A stretch of DNA of 64,000 nucleotides from an uncultured Veillonellaceae bacterium (GTDB lineage Bacteria; Bacillota; Negativicutes; Veillonellales; Negativicoccaceae): NCBI GenBank assembly GCA_945876385.1, contig CAMCNU010000001.1, positions 1 through 64,000 of the forward strand, given 5' to 3'. This document shows positions 45,022 to 54,537 of the stretch, piece by piece. Each line of letters starts with the position of its first letter. The stretch's first letter is position 1. Under the pieces are notes generated by a model, which did no database searches, was not told where the DNA came from, and saw nothing but the letters and a program-made list of their open reading frames with translations. The position numbers were made by a program, and so were the translations under genes.

Positions 45022-46077
45022 ATGAGTGCAGAGCAGGTACGTGAAGAGAAAATGAAAGCGGTCGATCGCGCGATTCAGCAAATCGAACGCGATTTCGGTG
45101 CAGGCGCGGTCATGCGGCTGGGCGAGGCGGGGCCGAATCTGAATGTGGAAGTCATTTCGACGGGTATTTTGGCGTTGGATTTGGCACTCGGCGTCGGCGG
45201 TTTTCCGCGCGGGCGTGTCGTCGAAATCTACGGTCCGGAGTCATCCGGAAAAACGACGGTGGCATTGCATACGATTGCACAAGCGCAAAAAGACGGCGGG
45301 ATTGCCGCATTTATTGATGCCGAACACGCACTCGATCCGATTTATGCGCGGCGCTTGGGCGTCGATACGGCGAATTTGCTCGTGTCGCAACCGGACACCG
45401 GCGAACAGGCGCTGGAGATTTGTGAGATGTTGGTCCGCAGCGGCGGAGTGGATATCGTGGTCATCGACTCGGTGGCGGCCTTGGTACCGAAAGCCGAAAT
45501 TGAAGGCGATATGGGCGATTCACACGTCGGGTTGCAGGCACGGCTGATGAGTCAGGCCTTGCGGAAACTGACCGGGATTATCAGCAAATCCAAAACGACC
45601 GTTATTTTTATCAATCAGTTGCGGGAAAAAGTCGGTGTCATGTTCGGTAATCCGGAAACGACGACAGGCGGTCGTGCGCTGAAGTTTTATGCATCCGTGC
45701 GGGTCGATATTCGCAAAGGAGAGGTCATTAAAGTACGGGACGAATTTTTGGGCAATCGGACGCGCGCCAAAGTCGTCAAGAACAAAGTCGCGCCGCCGTT
45801 CAAACTCGCGGAATTCGATATGATGTACGGCGAAGGGGTATCACATGAAGGTACACTTATCGATATCGGGGCCAATATGGATGTCATCCAAAAAAGCGGC
45901 GCGTGGTATTCGTATCAAAATGAGCGGATGGGGCAAGGCAAAGAAAATGCCAAAATCTATCTGAAAGAGCATCCGGAAATTGCCGCGGAAATTGAAAAGA
46001 TTATTCGCGATACGTTGGTCGCGGAGCCGGAGCGCTTTGAAGAAGGCGAAATCACGGAAACGGACAGTCATGAATGA
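45022..46077 (+). CDS. recA: Recombinase RecA
   Basis: 351 residues. RecA core: [20 protein letters not shown] with Walker [10 protein letters not shown], Walker [15 protein letters not shown], loop [10 protein letters not shown], and [20 protein letters not shown], all intact. Acidic C-terminus. GGAGGAG precedes ATG 45022. recX overlaps its end. No obvious LexA box was found just upstream, since transcription comes through cinA. Confidence 0.98.
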   Translation: MSAEQVREEKMKAVDRAIQQIERDFGAGAVMRLGEAGPNLNVEVISTGILALDLALGVGGFPRGRVVEIYGPESSGKTTVALHTIAQAQKDGGIAAFIDAEHALDPIYARRLGVDTANLLVSQPDTGEQALEICEMLVRSGGVDIVVIDSVAALVPKAEIEGDMGDSHVGLQARLMSQALRKLTGIISKSKTTVIFINQLREKVGVMFGNPETTTGGRALKFYASVRVDIRKGEVIKVRDEFLGNRTRAKVVKNKVAPPFKLAEFDMMYGEGVSHEGTLIDIGANMDVIQKSGAWYSYQNERMGQGKENAKIYLKEHPEIAAEIEKIIRDTLVAEPERFEEGEITETDSHE

Positions 46078-46549
46078 GCAGGCGTATGAGCAAGCGCTGA
46101 CGTATCTTTCCCGCCGCAATTACAGCCAAACGGAACTGGCGCGGAAACTGCAGCAGAAGGGGTATGAAACGAGCGAGATCCGGGAGGTTCTCGCTCGTTT
46201 GTGTGCGGCGCAAATTGTGGATGACGAAGGGCTGGCCCGGCGTTTGTATGAACAGTATATAGACGACGGTGTCTATGGGAATTCGTATATTGCGTATCGG
46301 CTGCAGCAGAAGGGATTGGAGATGCCCGCACGCATGAGTGCGGAGGAAGAAAATCGGCGTGCGTTGCAGCTGGTTCGCAAACGCTTGCTGGATTCCGCCG
46401 GACAGGTCACAAAACGGAAACTGGCCTCGTTTTTGGCCAATCGGGGCTACGGTGCGGGGACATTGTATGCCGTATGCGAGGAGTTGGGCGATGCGGTTTT
46501 GCTTGACACTACGGGGAAAAAATCCTACAATAAATACAGGCAATCGTAG
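46070..46549 (+). CDS. recX: Regulatory protein RecX
   Basis: 159 residues. Repeated three-helix modules ([19 protein letters not shown], then [25 protein letters not shown], then [14 protein letters not shown]) typical of RecX, which binds RecA filaments and limits their activity. Start ATG 46070 lies within the last codons of recA (8-base overlap). Confidence 0.92.
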   Translation: MNEQAYEQALTYLSRRNYSQTELARKLQQKGYETSEIREVLARLCAAQIVDDEGLARRLYEQYIDDGVYGNSYIAYRLQQKGLEMPARMSAEEENRRALQLVRKRLLDSAGQVTKRKLASFLANRGYGAGTLYAVCEELGDAVLLDTTGKKSYNKYRQS

Positions 46550-46591
46550 ATAATGAGCACGATACAAACAACAGAATACAGGATGTAAGGA

Positions 46592-48166
46592 GTGGCAGAC
46601 TCTTTACACGCAAGGGAGGTGAAAATCATTTCCGAATTAGTGATTTACGGACTTCTCTTGGTGATTATCGGAGTCGCCGGCGGGTATTTTTTACGTCGTG
46701 CCGCTGCGGAATCGAAAATCGGCAGTGCCGAAAGAGAAGCCGAACGAATTCGTGAAGAAGCGCAGCGTGCGGCAGAAACGATGCACAAAGAGCAAGTGTT
46801 GCAGACAAAGGAAGAGATGCATCGCTTGCGTGCGGAAATCGAGCGTGACGAAAAGAATCGTCGTAATGAGCTGAATCGTTACGAACGGCGATTGGAGCAA
46901 AAAGAAACAAATCTGGATAAACGAGCCGATACGTTGGAACAAAAAGAAACGGCGTTGCAACGTAAGGAAACGAAAATCAGAGAACGACAGCAAGCAGCGG
47001 ATGAACTGTACAGCCAACAGATGAGCAAACTGGAAGAAATCTCCGGGATGACATTTGAGCAGGCCAAAGGGATTTTGCTGGCCAATGTGGAACAAGATAT
47101 CAAGCATGAAAAAGCGGTGCTGATTCGCGAGCTGGAAAGCCAGTGTAAAGAAGAGGCGGACAAGCAGGCGCGTGAAATCATTTCGCTGGCCATTCAGCGG
47201 AATGCGGCGGAGCAGGTGTCGGAGACGACCATTTCCGTCGTGACCTTGCCGAACGATGAAATGAAAGGACGTATTATCGGACGGGAAGGACGAAATATTC
47301 GCGCGTTGGAAATGGCGACGGGCGTCGATTTGATTATTGACGATACCCCCGAAGCCGTCACCTTGTCGGGCTTCAGTCAAGTGCGACGCGAGGTCGCACG
47401 GGTCGCGCTGGAAAACCTGATTAAAGACGGACGGATTCATCCGGCCCGTATTGAGGAAATGGTCGAAAAGGCACGCAAGGAAGTTGACAAGCGAATGCGC
47501 GAAGCCGGTGAGCAGGCGTTATTCGATCTCAATATTCACCACATGCATCCCGAGTTGGTGAAAATACTGGGACGCATGAAGTATCGCACCAGCTACGGGC
47601 AGAATGTACTGCAACATTCTGTCGAAGTGGCGAATTTGGCGGCGGCGTTGGCGGCGGAAATCGGCGCCGATGCGGAACTGGCCAAACGGGCCGGCTTGTT
47701 GCATGATATCGGTAAAGCGATTGACCAGGAAATCGAAGGAAAGACGCATGTGGAGCTGGGCGTCGAAATTGCCAAGAAGTATCATGAGCCGGATGTGGTC
47801 GTCAATGCGATTGCATCGCATCACGGCGATACGGAAGCCACCTACGTGGAATCGGTATTGGTGGCGGCGGCGGACGCGATCTCGGCAGCACGGCCGGGCG
47901 CACGTCGTGAAACATTGGAAAATTATCTGAAGCGATTGACTAAATTGGAAGAAATTGCCAAATCCTTTGACGGTGTGGAAAGCTGTTATGCGATTCAGGC
48001 CGGTCGGGAAATTCGGGTCATGGTAAAACCGGAAAAAGTGACGGAGGATGATGTAACGCTCTTGGTGCATGATATTGCCCAGCGTATCCAAAACGAGTTG
48101 CAGTATCCGGGACATATCAAGGTGGTCGTCATTCGCGAAACACGCGCGACTGATTACGCCAAATAA
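46592..48166 (+). CDS. rny: Ribonuclease Y
   Basis: Up to 524 residues. Membrane-anchored endoribonuclease that starts mRNA decay. N-terminal span ([19 protein letters not shown]), long Glu/Arg/Lys coiled coil (about 40-190), KH domain ([22 protein letters not shown]), HD domain ([12 protein letters not shown], then IASHHGD), and the conserved C-terminus ending RATDYAK. The start is unclear: GTG 46592 has no room for its AAGGA site, whereas GGGAGG (46614-46619) is ideally placed for ATT 46628, giving M-S-E-L-V; GTG 46619 is a third choice. Coordinates give the longest canonical option. Confidence 0.93.
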   Translation: MADSLHAREVKIISELVIYGLLLVIIGVAGGYFLRRAAAESKIGSAEREAERIREEAQRAAETMHKEQVLQTKEEMHRLRAEIERDEKNRRNELNRYERRLEQKETNLDKRADTLEQKETALQRKETKIRERQQAADELYSQQMSKLEEISGMTFEQAKGILLANVEQDIKHEKAVLIRELESQCKEEADKQAREIISLAIQRNAAEQVSETTISVVTLPNDEMKGRIIGREGRNIRALEMATGVDLIIDDTPEAVTLSGFSQVRREVARVALENLIKDGRIHPARIEEMVEKARKEVDKRMREAGEQALFDLNIHHMHPELVKILGRMKYRTSYGQNVLQHSVEVANLAAALAAEIGADAELAKRAGLLHDIGKAIDQEIEGKTHVELGVEIAKKYHEPDVVVNAIASHHGDTEATYVESVLVAAADAISAARPGARRETLENYLKRLTKLEEIAKSFDGVESCYAIQAGREIRVMVKPEKVTEDDVTLLVHDIAQRIQNELQYPGHIKVVVIRETRATDYAK

Positions 48167-48181
48167 GGTAAGAAATGACAG

Positions 48182-48210
48182 ACCGTCGCTTACGGGCGAC
48201 GGTTTTTCTT
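48182..48210 (+). terminator. Terminator after rny
   Basis: 8-bp stem ACCGTCGC (48182-48189) with 48196-48203, loop TTACGG, T-rich tail. Confidence 0.88.
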
Positions 48211-48285
48211 TGCCTTGCGGCGCAAGAAAAAGGAAATTCGCGCATGGCGGAGAATATTAGCAAGGAGTGAGAGGAGGGCGGCCGC

Positions 48286-50064
48286 ATGAAATTCAGCGAA
48301 GCATTTATTGAGCAAGTACGGAACGGAAATGATATCGTGCAAGTTATCGGTGAAGTTGCCGCCTTGCAAAAGAAGGGGAAGACGTATTGGGCGTGCTGTC
48401 CGTTTCACCACGAAAAAACGCCGTCGTTTTCCGTATCTCCCGAAAAAAACTTTTTTTATTGTTTCGGCTGCCATGAGGCGGGCGATGTGTTTTCCTTTAT
48501 TCAAAAATATGAGCATTGCACCTTTCCTGAAGCGGTTGAGCGTTTGGCAAACCGGATTCATCTGGCCGTGCCGGAGACGGAGCTGTCACCGGCGGAAAGG
48601 CGGCAGGAACAGCAGCGTAAAGCGCTGTACGAAATCAATGAACTGGCCGCCGAGTACTTTCATAACTGCCTGACGAAAACCGGCTTGGGGGCACCCGGAC
48701 TGGAGTATTGGCAAAAACGGGGGCTCAGCGCCCAAACGGTGGTCGATTTCAAGTTAGGCTATGCGGTCGATGAATGGTCCCGTTTGTATCGGGATTTTAC
48801 CAAGCGCGGGTACAGTAAAGAGTTGCTGTTGGCCGCCGGTCTGTGTACCGAGAAAAACGGTGAAGTATATGACCGTTTTCGCGGGCGCTGTATGTTTCCG
48901 ATACGCGACGCCAAAGGCCGCGTGGTCGGCTTCGGCGGGCGGATTTTGGACGCGGGCGAGCCGAAGTATTTGAATTCGCCCGAAACGGCGATATTTAATA
49001 AGCGCAACTTGCTGTTTGCCTTGTCGCGTGCGTTGCCCGCGATTCGTCGGACAGAGCAGGCCGTGCTGGTCGAGGGCTATATGGATGTCGTCGGTGTGCA
49101 CAACCGGGGTGTGACCAATGTCGTGGCGTCCTTGGGGACGGCATTTACCGAGGCGCAGGCACGGTTGCTGCATCGCTCGGCCAAGGAGCTGTTGATTGCG
49201 TATGATATGGATCGGGCGGGACGGACGGCGACGAAGCGGGCGATTGAGATTGCGCGCAAGGTCGGGATTCGCTTGCGGATTGTGACGTTGCCCGACGGTA
49301 AAGATCCGGACGAATATATCCGTGAGCACGGAGCGGACGCGTGGCAGGAGGCGATTCGGGCGGCGCAAGGCGTGATTGACTATTCGCTCAAAATGGCCCT
49401 GCAACAAGGCAATCCGACGACAATTGACGGAAAAAATCAGATTCTGCGGGAGATGATACCCTTGATTGTCGAGACGGAAAATGCGGTCGCAGTCGACGGG
49501 TACTTGACGAAGCTGGCGACGGTACTGCGGATGAACGAGGGGCTCGTACGCAGTGAAGCCGCACAGTATATCGAGAAGGCGGGGAAACAGGTGTATGTCG
49601 CGCCGGCTCAGGTGGATACCGAGTCGGTATCGGCGGCGGACACCACCCAGCGTCAAAAGGCGGAGGCGCTGTTGTTGGGATACTTGCTGCAGGGCGGCGA
49701 TATGGCGGCGGTCGCGGCACAAGTGCCGCCGAGCGATTTTACCGATTCGCTCTGGCAGGAGGTATATACGCAGTGTTTGGCGGTTTGGCAAGAAAGCGGT
49801 GCATTGACGGAAGAGGCGGTACGTCGCCGGATACCCGACGCGCATCGCGAACGCTATGCCCGGGTGGTGATGGCGGCGCTTCCCATGGGGGACGGTACGG
49901 CCGTTTCCTACATGCGTCCGTTGCGGCGGGCGGCGTTGCAAGAGCGGTATGAGCAGCACTGCCAGCAGGCGGAAGCGTATATTCGGCAAGGAGATGAGGC
50001 GCGTTATCGAGAGGAAATGAAGGCGGGCATGAAGGTCAGCGAATTGTTGCGTGAATGGCAATAA
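48286..50064 (+). CDS. dnaG: DNA primase
   Basis: 592 residues. Zinc-binding CHC2 finger at the N-terminus (CCPFHHEKTPSFSVSP then FYCFGC), RNA polymerase core with IRDAKGRVVGFGGRIL, Toprim motifs (VEGYMDVVGVHNRG, AYDMDRAGRTATKRA), and a C-terminal DnaB-interacting domain. Makes RNA primers for the replisome. GAGGAGG is spaced for ATG 48286. Precedes the sigma factor genes, as in the classic dnaG-rpoD macromolecular synthesis operon. Confidence 0.97.
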   Translation: MKFSEAFIEQVRNGNDIVQVIGEVAALQKKGKTYWACCPFHHEKTPSFSVSPEKNFFYCFGCHEAGDVFSFIQKYEHCTFPEAVERLANRIHLAVPETELSPAERRQEQQRKALYEINELAAEYFHNCLTKTGLGAPGLEYWQKRGLSAQTVVDFKLGYAVDEWSRLYRDFTKRGYSKELLLAAGLCTEKNGEVYDRFRGRCMFPIRDAKGRVVGFGGRILDAGEPKYLNSPETAIFNKRNLLFALSRALPAIRRTEQAVLVEGYMDVVGVHNRGVTNVVASLGTAFTEAQARLLHRSAKELLIAYDMDRAGRTATKRAIEIARKVGIRLRIVTLPDGKDPDEYIREHGADAWQEAIRAAQGVIDYSLKMALQQGNPTTIDGKNQILREMIPLIVETENAVAVDGYLTKLATVLRMNEGLVRSEAAQYIEKAGKQVYVAPAQVDTESVSAADTTQRQKAEALLLGYLLQGGDMAAVAAQVPPSDFTDSLWQEVYTQCLAVWQESGALTEEAVRRRIPDAHRERYARVVMAALPMGDGTAVSYMRPLRRAALQERYEQHCQQAEAYIRQGDEARYREEMKAGMKVSELLREWQ

Positions 50065-50079
50065 ATCTGAGGAGAGGAC

Positions 50080-51177
50080 ATGACAGAGACAGCGAACCGA
50101 AATATTGAACAGCAAATGGCGGAGTTAATGGCGTGTGTTGACGGAAATCATCAATTAGCCTATGATGAGATACGGCAACGTGCCGAGCGCGGCAAGTGGA
50201 CGTACGGACGTTGGGATCGGATTTTGGATCGTCTGGCGGCACGCGATGTGAAGATTGTCGCCGGCGCCGCCGTCCATACGGAAGAAGACCGGCTGGCGGA
50301 GAGCAGCGGTGCCCGTATGGACGATCATGTGCGTGTCTACCTGAAAGAAATCGGGCAGGTGGATTTGCTGGACGCGCAGGAAGAAATCGAAATCGCACAG
50401 CGTATTCACGCGCCGGGAGAAACGGACGGTACGGAAACGCCGGCCGAACTGGCACGGTTGGAAGAAGACTCCGTCCTGGCTCGCCAGGAGTTGTCCGACG
50501 CCAATTTACGCTTGGTGGTCAGCATTGCCAAACGCTATGTCAATCGCGGTCTGTCTTTTTTGGACTTGATTCAGGAAGGCAATATGGGGCTTTTGCGGGC
50601 GGTTGAAAAATACGATTATACAAAGGGATTTAAGTTCAGTACCTATGCGACTTGGTGGATTCGCCAGGCGATTACCCGCGCCATCGCCGATCAGGCGCGG
50701 ACGATACGGATTCCGGTGCATATGGTGGAAACCATCAATAAATTGAACCGCTTTGAACGGCAAATTTCGCACGAACAGGGACGCGAAGCGACGGAAGAAG
50801 AGCTGGCGGAGATGATGGATATCACCGTTGAAAAAGTGCGGGAAATTATGAAAATATCGCAAGAACCGGTCTCGCTGGAAACGCCGATCGGTGAGGAAGA
50901 GGACTCTCACTTGGGGGCGTTTATCGAAGACCATGATGCAGTGGCGCCGGAAGAGGCCGCCGCGGCCATATTACAACGGGAACAAATCGAGCGGGCCTTG
51001 GCGGCTCTGCCCGAGCGAGAGCGGGAAGTGATTTATTTGCGGTTCGGATTGCGTGACGGCAAGCATCGCACATTAGAGGAAGTCGGCGCGTATTTCGACG
51101 TCACCCGCGAACGCATTCGGCAGATTGAACGCAAAGCGCTGGAAAAACTCCGCGCCAAAGGCAATCTGTTACAATAG
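50080..51177 (+). CDS. Principal-type RNA polymerase sigma-70 factor, short form
   Basis: 365 residues. Short sigma-1.1-like N-terminus ([36 protein letters not shown]), region 1.2 ([17 protein letters not shown]), region 2 with [19 protein letters not shown] and [18 protein letters not shown], region 3, and region 4.2 helix [21 protein letters not shown]-reading residues match those of the next gene, so both should read the same promoters. GAGGAG upstream of the ATG, 15 bases after dnaG. Whether this or the next gene is the canonical RpoD cannot be settled here. Confidence 0.93.
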   Translation: MTETANRNIEQQMAELMACVDGNHQLAYDEIRQRAERGKWTYGRWDRILDRLAARDVKIVAGAAVHTEEDRLAESSGARMDDHVRVYLKEIGQVDLLDAQEEIEIAQRIHAPGETDGTETPAELARLEEDSVLARQELSDANLRLVVSIAKRYVNRGLSFLDLIQEGNMGLLRAVEKYDYTKGFKFSTYATWWIRQAITRAIADQARTIRIPVHMVETINKLNRFERQISHEQGREATEEELAEMMDITVEKVREIMKISQEPVSLETPIGEEEDSHLGAFIEDHDAVAPEEAAAAILQREQIERALAALPEREREVIYLRFGLRDGKHRTLEEVGAYFDVTRERIRQIERKALEKLRAKGNLLQ

Positions 51178-51202
51178 AGAACTATCGAAGGAGAGACATC
51201 GA

Positions 51203-53104
51203 TTGAAGGATACGGATTTGAAAACGGATGGGGTAAGAGCGATGGACGAACAAGCGACAGCGAAACAGGAGGTACGTCCGAAACGAAAACGGAAAACGGT
51301 CGCCCAGCGGATGGAAGAAGCCGTTGCGACGATTTTGCGCTGCCAAAACGGTGACATCACGACAAGCGAGGCCAACGATTGTTTACGTAAGCATCGTTTT
51401 TCACAGCGCAGTATCAGCATCCTGAATGCCCGTCTGGCAGAAGCGGGGGTGCCCTGCTTGGAAGCGGACGGGACGATGGCGGTCGCGTCGACGTCCGTGC
51501 AAGCGACTGCTGCACAAACGGCACATAGTGACGAACAGGTGCAGACGGAGACCGCACCGCCTGACGGACAGGCAAGCGGGGGCAAGTCCCGCAAGACGGC
51601 GAGCCGAGTCGGCAAGACGTCGAAGAAAACCGCCCGGAGAAAAGGCGCAAAAGGTGACGACGAAGCACTGACATTGGACGAAACATTGGCTGAGCTGGTG
51701 AGATTGGGAAAAAAAGAAAAGCAGCTCAATGAAGACGATGTCATGGACCGGCTGGCCGTGTTTGAGCTTAACCCGGAAAAAATCGAAGAGATTTATGAAA
51801 TGTTTCATGCCGAGCGGATTGAGTTGACGGCAACCGATAAAGAAGATGCGGAAATGGCCGATGAAGATGCCAAGGCGGCGGCGCAATTTGCCGCACAGGA
51901 TACCGGCGATCAGGTCAACCTGGACGATCTGGTGCGGATGTATCTGAAAGAAATCGGCCGCGTGCCGCTGTTGACGGGAGACCAGGAAGTCGAGCTCGCC
52001 AAGCGGATTGAAGCGGGCAAAGCGGTCGTTGCGGCCAAGGAAGAACGGAATGCGGTCATTGCGTGGCTGGCGGCACATGCAGACAGCATGAATGAAGACG
52101 GCGAGATTCCCTATGCGGTTTTTGTGCTCCCCAAGGAATGGCAAGACGATGACCGTATGCAGGAATTGCTGGCGCGCGGGCTGGACGCGCTTGCCGTGCA
52201 TATCGAGGGGAAATTAAGCGTAGCGAAAGCGGCCGAACTCGCACAGGAAGTCGCGGGATTACCGCTCGATGTCGATGCGGATATGACCGCCCTCTATACG
52301 GCTGACGAGGTGCGCGAGCGCTTGTCTGCGGCGTATGCGGATGCCGCGACGCAACAGGAAGAAGAGCGTATCTTGGCGGATGCGCATATAGCCAAACAAA
52401 GTCTGACGGATGCCAACTTGCGGCTGGTGGTCAGCATTGCCAAACGGTATGTCGGTCGCGGGATGCAGTTCTTGGATTTGATGCAGGAAGGCAATCTCGG
52501 GCTGATTAAGGCGGTAGAAAAATTCGACTATACCAAGGGATACAAATTCAGTACGTACGCGACGTGGTGGATTCGCCAGGCGATTACCCGTGCGATTGCC
52601 GACCAGGCGCGGACGATACGTATTCCCGTGCATATGGTCGAGACTATCAACAAGCTGGTACGGACGTCGCGGAATTTGTTGCAAAAATTGGGGCGCGATC
52701 CGATTCCGGAAGAAATCGCCGCGGAGATGGACATCACCGTTGAGCGCGTTCGGGAAATCATGAAAATCGCACAGGAACCGGTATCATTGGAGACGCCGAT
52801 CGGCGAAGAAGAAGATTCGCATTTGGTCGAGTTTATCGAAGACCGTAACGCCGTCGCACCGGAAGAGGCCGCCTCCGCCATTATGTTGCGCGAGCAGGTG
52901 GATGATATCCTGCAGGGGTTGACACCGCGGGAGCGCGAGGTCATTTACTTGCGGTTCGGGCTGAAAGACGGCAAGCAGCGGACACTGGAAGAAGTCGGAC
53001 AGTATTTTGAAGTGACGCGGGAGCGGATTCGGCAGATTGAGCGTAAGGCACTGGAAAAATTGCGCAATAAAGGCCGCCACGAGCGGATTACCGATTATCT
53101 CTGA
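51203..53104 (+). CDS. rpoD: Principal sigma-70 factor RpoD, long form with duplicated sigma-1.1-like module
   Basis: 633 residues from TTG 51203, chosen because AAGGAG (51188-51193) lies nine bases before it; ATG 51242 is an alternative. Two sigma-1.1-like three-helix modules (about 36-84 and 156-208) are joined by a Ser/Thr/Lys-rich linker. Then come an acidic stretch, region 1.2 ([18 protein letters not shown], about 240), a non-conserved insert of roughly 100 residues before region 2.1, region 2.4 ([18 protein letters not shown]), region 3, and region 4.2 ([18 protein letters not shown]). It is 25 bases after the shorter sigma gene, so co-transcribed with dnaG and that gene. Confidence 0.93.
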   Translation: MKDTDLKTDGVRAMDEQATAKQEVRPKRKRKTVAQRMEEAVATILRCQNGDITTSEANDCLRKHRFSQRSISILNARLAEAGVPCLEADGTMAVASTSVQATAAQTAHSDEQVQTETAPPDGQASGGKSRKTASRVGKTSKKTARRKGAKGDDEALTLDETLAELVRLGKKEKQLNEDDVMDRLAVFELNPEKIEEIYEMFHAERIELTATDKEDAEMADEDAKAAAQFAAQDTGDQVNLDDLVRMYLKEIGRVPLLTGDQEVELAKRIEAGKAVVAAKEERNAVIAWLAAHADSMNEDGEIPYAVFVLPKEWQDDDRMQELLARGLDALAVHIEGKLSVAKAAELAQEVAGLPLDVDADMTALYTADEVRERLSAAYADAATQQEEERILADAHIAKQSLTDANLRLVVSIAKRYVGRGMQFLDLMQEGNLGLIKAVEKFDYTKGYKFSTYATWWIRQAITRAIADQARTIRIPVHMVETINKLVRTSRNLLQKLGRDPIPEEIAAEMDITVERVREIMKIAQEPVSLETPIGEEEDSHLVEFIEDRNAVAPEEAASAIMLREQVDDILQGLTPREREVIYLRFGLKDGKQRTLEEVGQYFEVTRERIRQIERKALEKLRNKGRHERITDYL

Positions 53105-53105
53105 C

Positions 53106-53135
53106 TTGACGGTCGGAAAGTCGATACAGTATAAT
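53106..53135 (+). promoter_or_regulatory. Promoter of the CAT-anticodon tRNA gene
   Basis: TTGACG (53106-53111), 18-bp spacer, TATAAT (53130-53135), just after the rpoD stop. Lacks the TGn extension seen at most other promoters here. Confidence 0.8.
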
Positions 53136-53152
53136 AGATGTGCATTTCTTCG

Positions 53153-53227
53153 GGGCCTATAGCTCAGGGGTAGAGCAACCGGCTCATAACCGGTCGGTCC
53201 CTGGTTCGATCCCAGGTGGGCCCACCA
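53153..53227 (+). tRNA. tRNA with CAT anticodon, probably elongator Met (Ile2 possible)
   Basis: 75 bases with encoded CCA. Acceptor stem GGGCCTA pairs with TGGGCCC; D-arm TAGCTCAGGGGTAGAGC; anticodon arm CCGGCTCATAACCGG; T-arm CCTGGTTCGATCCCAGG. The initiator features (C-A mismatch at the acceptor end, three G-C pairs in the anticodon stem in the fMet pattern) are absent. CAT could read Met, or Ile if C34 is lysidine-modified; the sequence alone does not decide. Confidence 0.93.
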
Positions 53228-53237
53228 AATACAGAGA

Positions 53238-53263
53238 AAAGAGCGGCGTCAGCCGCTTTTTTT
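53238..53263 (+). terminator. Terminator after the tRNA
   Basis: 6-bp stem AGCGGC (53242-53247) with GCCGCT (53252-53257), A-run before and T-run after. Confidence 0.85.
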
Positions 53264-53269
53264 GCGGTT

Positions 53270-53298
53270 TTGACAAAACGGACCGTGAATGGTACACT
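53270..53298 (+). promoter_or_regulatory. Promoter of rnpB
   Basis: TTGACA (53270-53275), 17-bp spacer, TACACT (53293-53298) with TGG extension. Begins seven bases after the tRNA terminator. Confidence 0.85.
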
Positions 53299-53303
53299 AA
53301 GCG

Positions 53304-53645
53304 ATGCGAGTAGGAGAGACAATCGCGAGCATGGCTCGAGGAAAGTCCGAGCTCCGCAGGGCAGAGTGCCGGATAACGTCCGGCGAGGGTGACCTCAGGG
53401 ACAGTGCCACAGAAATGCAAACCGCCGGCAACGGTAAGGGTGGAACGGTGCGGTAAGAGCGCACCGGCGATGGGGTAACTCATCGGCCAGGTAAACCCCA
53501 CTCGGAGCAAGACCGAATAGAAAAGGGAGGAAGTTGCCCGCTGACCTTTTGGGTGTGTCGCTTGAACGGCAAGGCGACTTGTCGTCTAGATAGATGATTG
53601 TCACCGTGTAAACGGAACAGAACTCGGCTTATTGATCACTCGCAG
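53304..53645 (+). ncRNA. rnpB: RNase P RNA (class A)
   Basis: Catalytic RNA that removes 5' leaders of pre-tRNAs. Conserved blocks in order: GAGGAAAGTCCGAGCTCC, GGGTGACCTCAGGGACAGTG, CCACAGAAATGCAAACCGCC, GGTAAGGGTGGAACGGTGCG, AAACCCCACTCGGAGCAAGA, and the 3' ACGGAACAGAACTCGGCTTA. The P1 stem forms between TGCGAGT (53305-53311) and ACTCGCA (53638-53644), which fixes the ends. Length about 340 is usual. Confidence 0.98.
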
Positions 53646-53646
53646 G

Positions 53647-53670
53647 AAATCCGCTACGGCGGATTTTTCT
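53647..53670 (+). terminator. Terminator of rnpB
   Basis: 8-bp stem AAATCCGC with GCGGATTT, loop TACG, T-run. Confidence 0.92.
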
Positions 53671-53705
53671 TTGCGTACAACAGGTGCCATGTCGGGTCAC
53701 GAAAA

Positions 53706-53734
53706 TTGACGAAATCGCGCTGACCTTGTATAAT
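53706..53734 (+). promoter_or_regulatory. Promoter of trxA
   Basis: TTGACG (53706-53711), 17-bp spacer, TATAAT (53729-53734). Confidence 0.82.
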
Positions 53735-53771
53735 GAAATTATTAGATGTGTGAACAAGGGAGGATATAGCA

Positions 53772-54098
53772 ATGGCAACGATTACAGCAATTACCACCAA
53801 AGCGGAATTTGATACGGAAGTGTCGCAGTATGAAGGCACGGTCTTGGTAGATTTTTGGGCACCGTGGTGCGGTCCGTGCAAAATGATTACGCCGGTCGTC
53901 GACGACCTGGCGGAAGAATTTGCCGGCAAGATTAAAGTCGTCAAAGTCAATGTGGACGACGGCGGTGACCTGGCGGGAGAGATGGATGTGATGGGCGTAC
54001 CGAGCCTGTTGTTCTTTGTCAACGGCAAGGAAGTCGAACGCATTGTCGGCAATCATCCGGACAAACTGAAAGACGCTTTTGCCCGTCTGGCGAAGTAA
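53772..54098 (+). CDS. trxA: Thioredoxin
   Basis: 108 residues. Redox active site WCGPC (Cys33, Cys36), VDFWAPWCGPCK, and cis-Pro in MGVPSLLFF. Cytoplasmic disulfide reductant fed by thioredoxin reductase. GGGAGG before the ATG. Monocistronic by promoter and spacing; a clear terminator was not found between it and rpmE2. Confidence 0.97.
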   Translation: MATITAITTKAEFDTEVSQYEGTVLVDFWAPWCGPCKMITPVVDDLAEEFAGKIKVVKVNVDDGGDLAGEMDVMGVPSLLFFVNGKEVERIVGNHPDKLKDAFARLAK

Positions 54099-54164
54099 GC
54101 GAACGAGACGATTTGCCTGCGGCAGCGCCGGACAGATACGGCAGGAAAAAAGAGGGGCGGATGC

Positions 54165-54193
54165 TTGCATTTGCGGACGGCATTTGCTATACT
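54165..54193 (+). promoter_or_regulatory. Promoter of the L31 gene
   Basis: TTGCAT (54165-54170), 17-bp spacer, TATACT (54188-54193) with TGC extension. Confidence 0.75.
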
Positions 54194-54232
54194 TACTAAG
54201 TATTAGTGTGAAATAGAAAAGAGGTGCCAACT

Positions 54233-54484
54233 GTGAAGAAAGGAATCCATCCAGAGTATCATCCGGTCGTATTTCAAGATGCGGGCGCGGACTTTGCATT
54301 TTTGACACGTTCCACGATGACGTCCAATCAGACGATTCAGTGGGAGGACGGGAATGAATACCCGTTAATCAACGTGGATATCAGCAGCAAGTCGCATCCG
54401 TTCTATACGGGCCAGCAGCGTTTTGCGAAAGCGCGCGGTCGTATTGAAAAATTCAATAAACGATACGGCAAAGACAGCGAGTAA
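54233..54484 (+). CDS. rpmE2: Ribosomal protein L31, type B
   Basis: 83 residues from GTG 54233 (GAGG 9 bases upstream). [28 protein letters not shown] and [10 protein letters not shown] are the type B pattern. The zinc-ribbon cysteines of type A L31 are absent, so it is the zinc-independent form, which in Bacillus replaces type A under zinc limitation. Only this copy is in the window. Leads the Bacillus-like rpmE-prfA cluster but is followed by a terminator. Confidence 0.95.
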   Translation: MKKGIHPEYHPVVFQDAGADFAFLTRSTMTSNQTIQWEDGNEYPLINVDISSKSHPFYTGQQRFAKARGRIEKFNKRYGKDSE

Positions 54485-54489
54485 CAGAG

Positions 54490-54526
54490 ATAGGCGGGCA
54501 CGTAACGGTGTCTGCCTATTTTTTAT
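54490..54526 (+). terminator. Terminator after rpmE2
   Basis: 12-bp stem (54490-54501 with 54508-54519, two G-U pairs), loop GTAACG, T-run to 54525. Confidence 0.9.
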
Positions 54527-54537
54527 AAGGAGAATAT

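Noticed and set aside
53184-53604. Minus-strand frames of 108 and 69 residues across the tRNA and RNase P RNA
   Set aside because: Typical false proteins read antisense to structured RNA (the first ends in VGPPGIEPGTDRL, antisense of the tRNA).
54099-54160. Possible terminator hairpin after trxA
   Set aside because: Only about five base pairs can form and no T-run follows.
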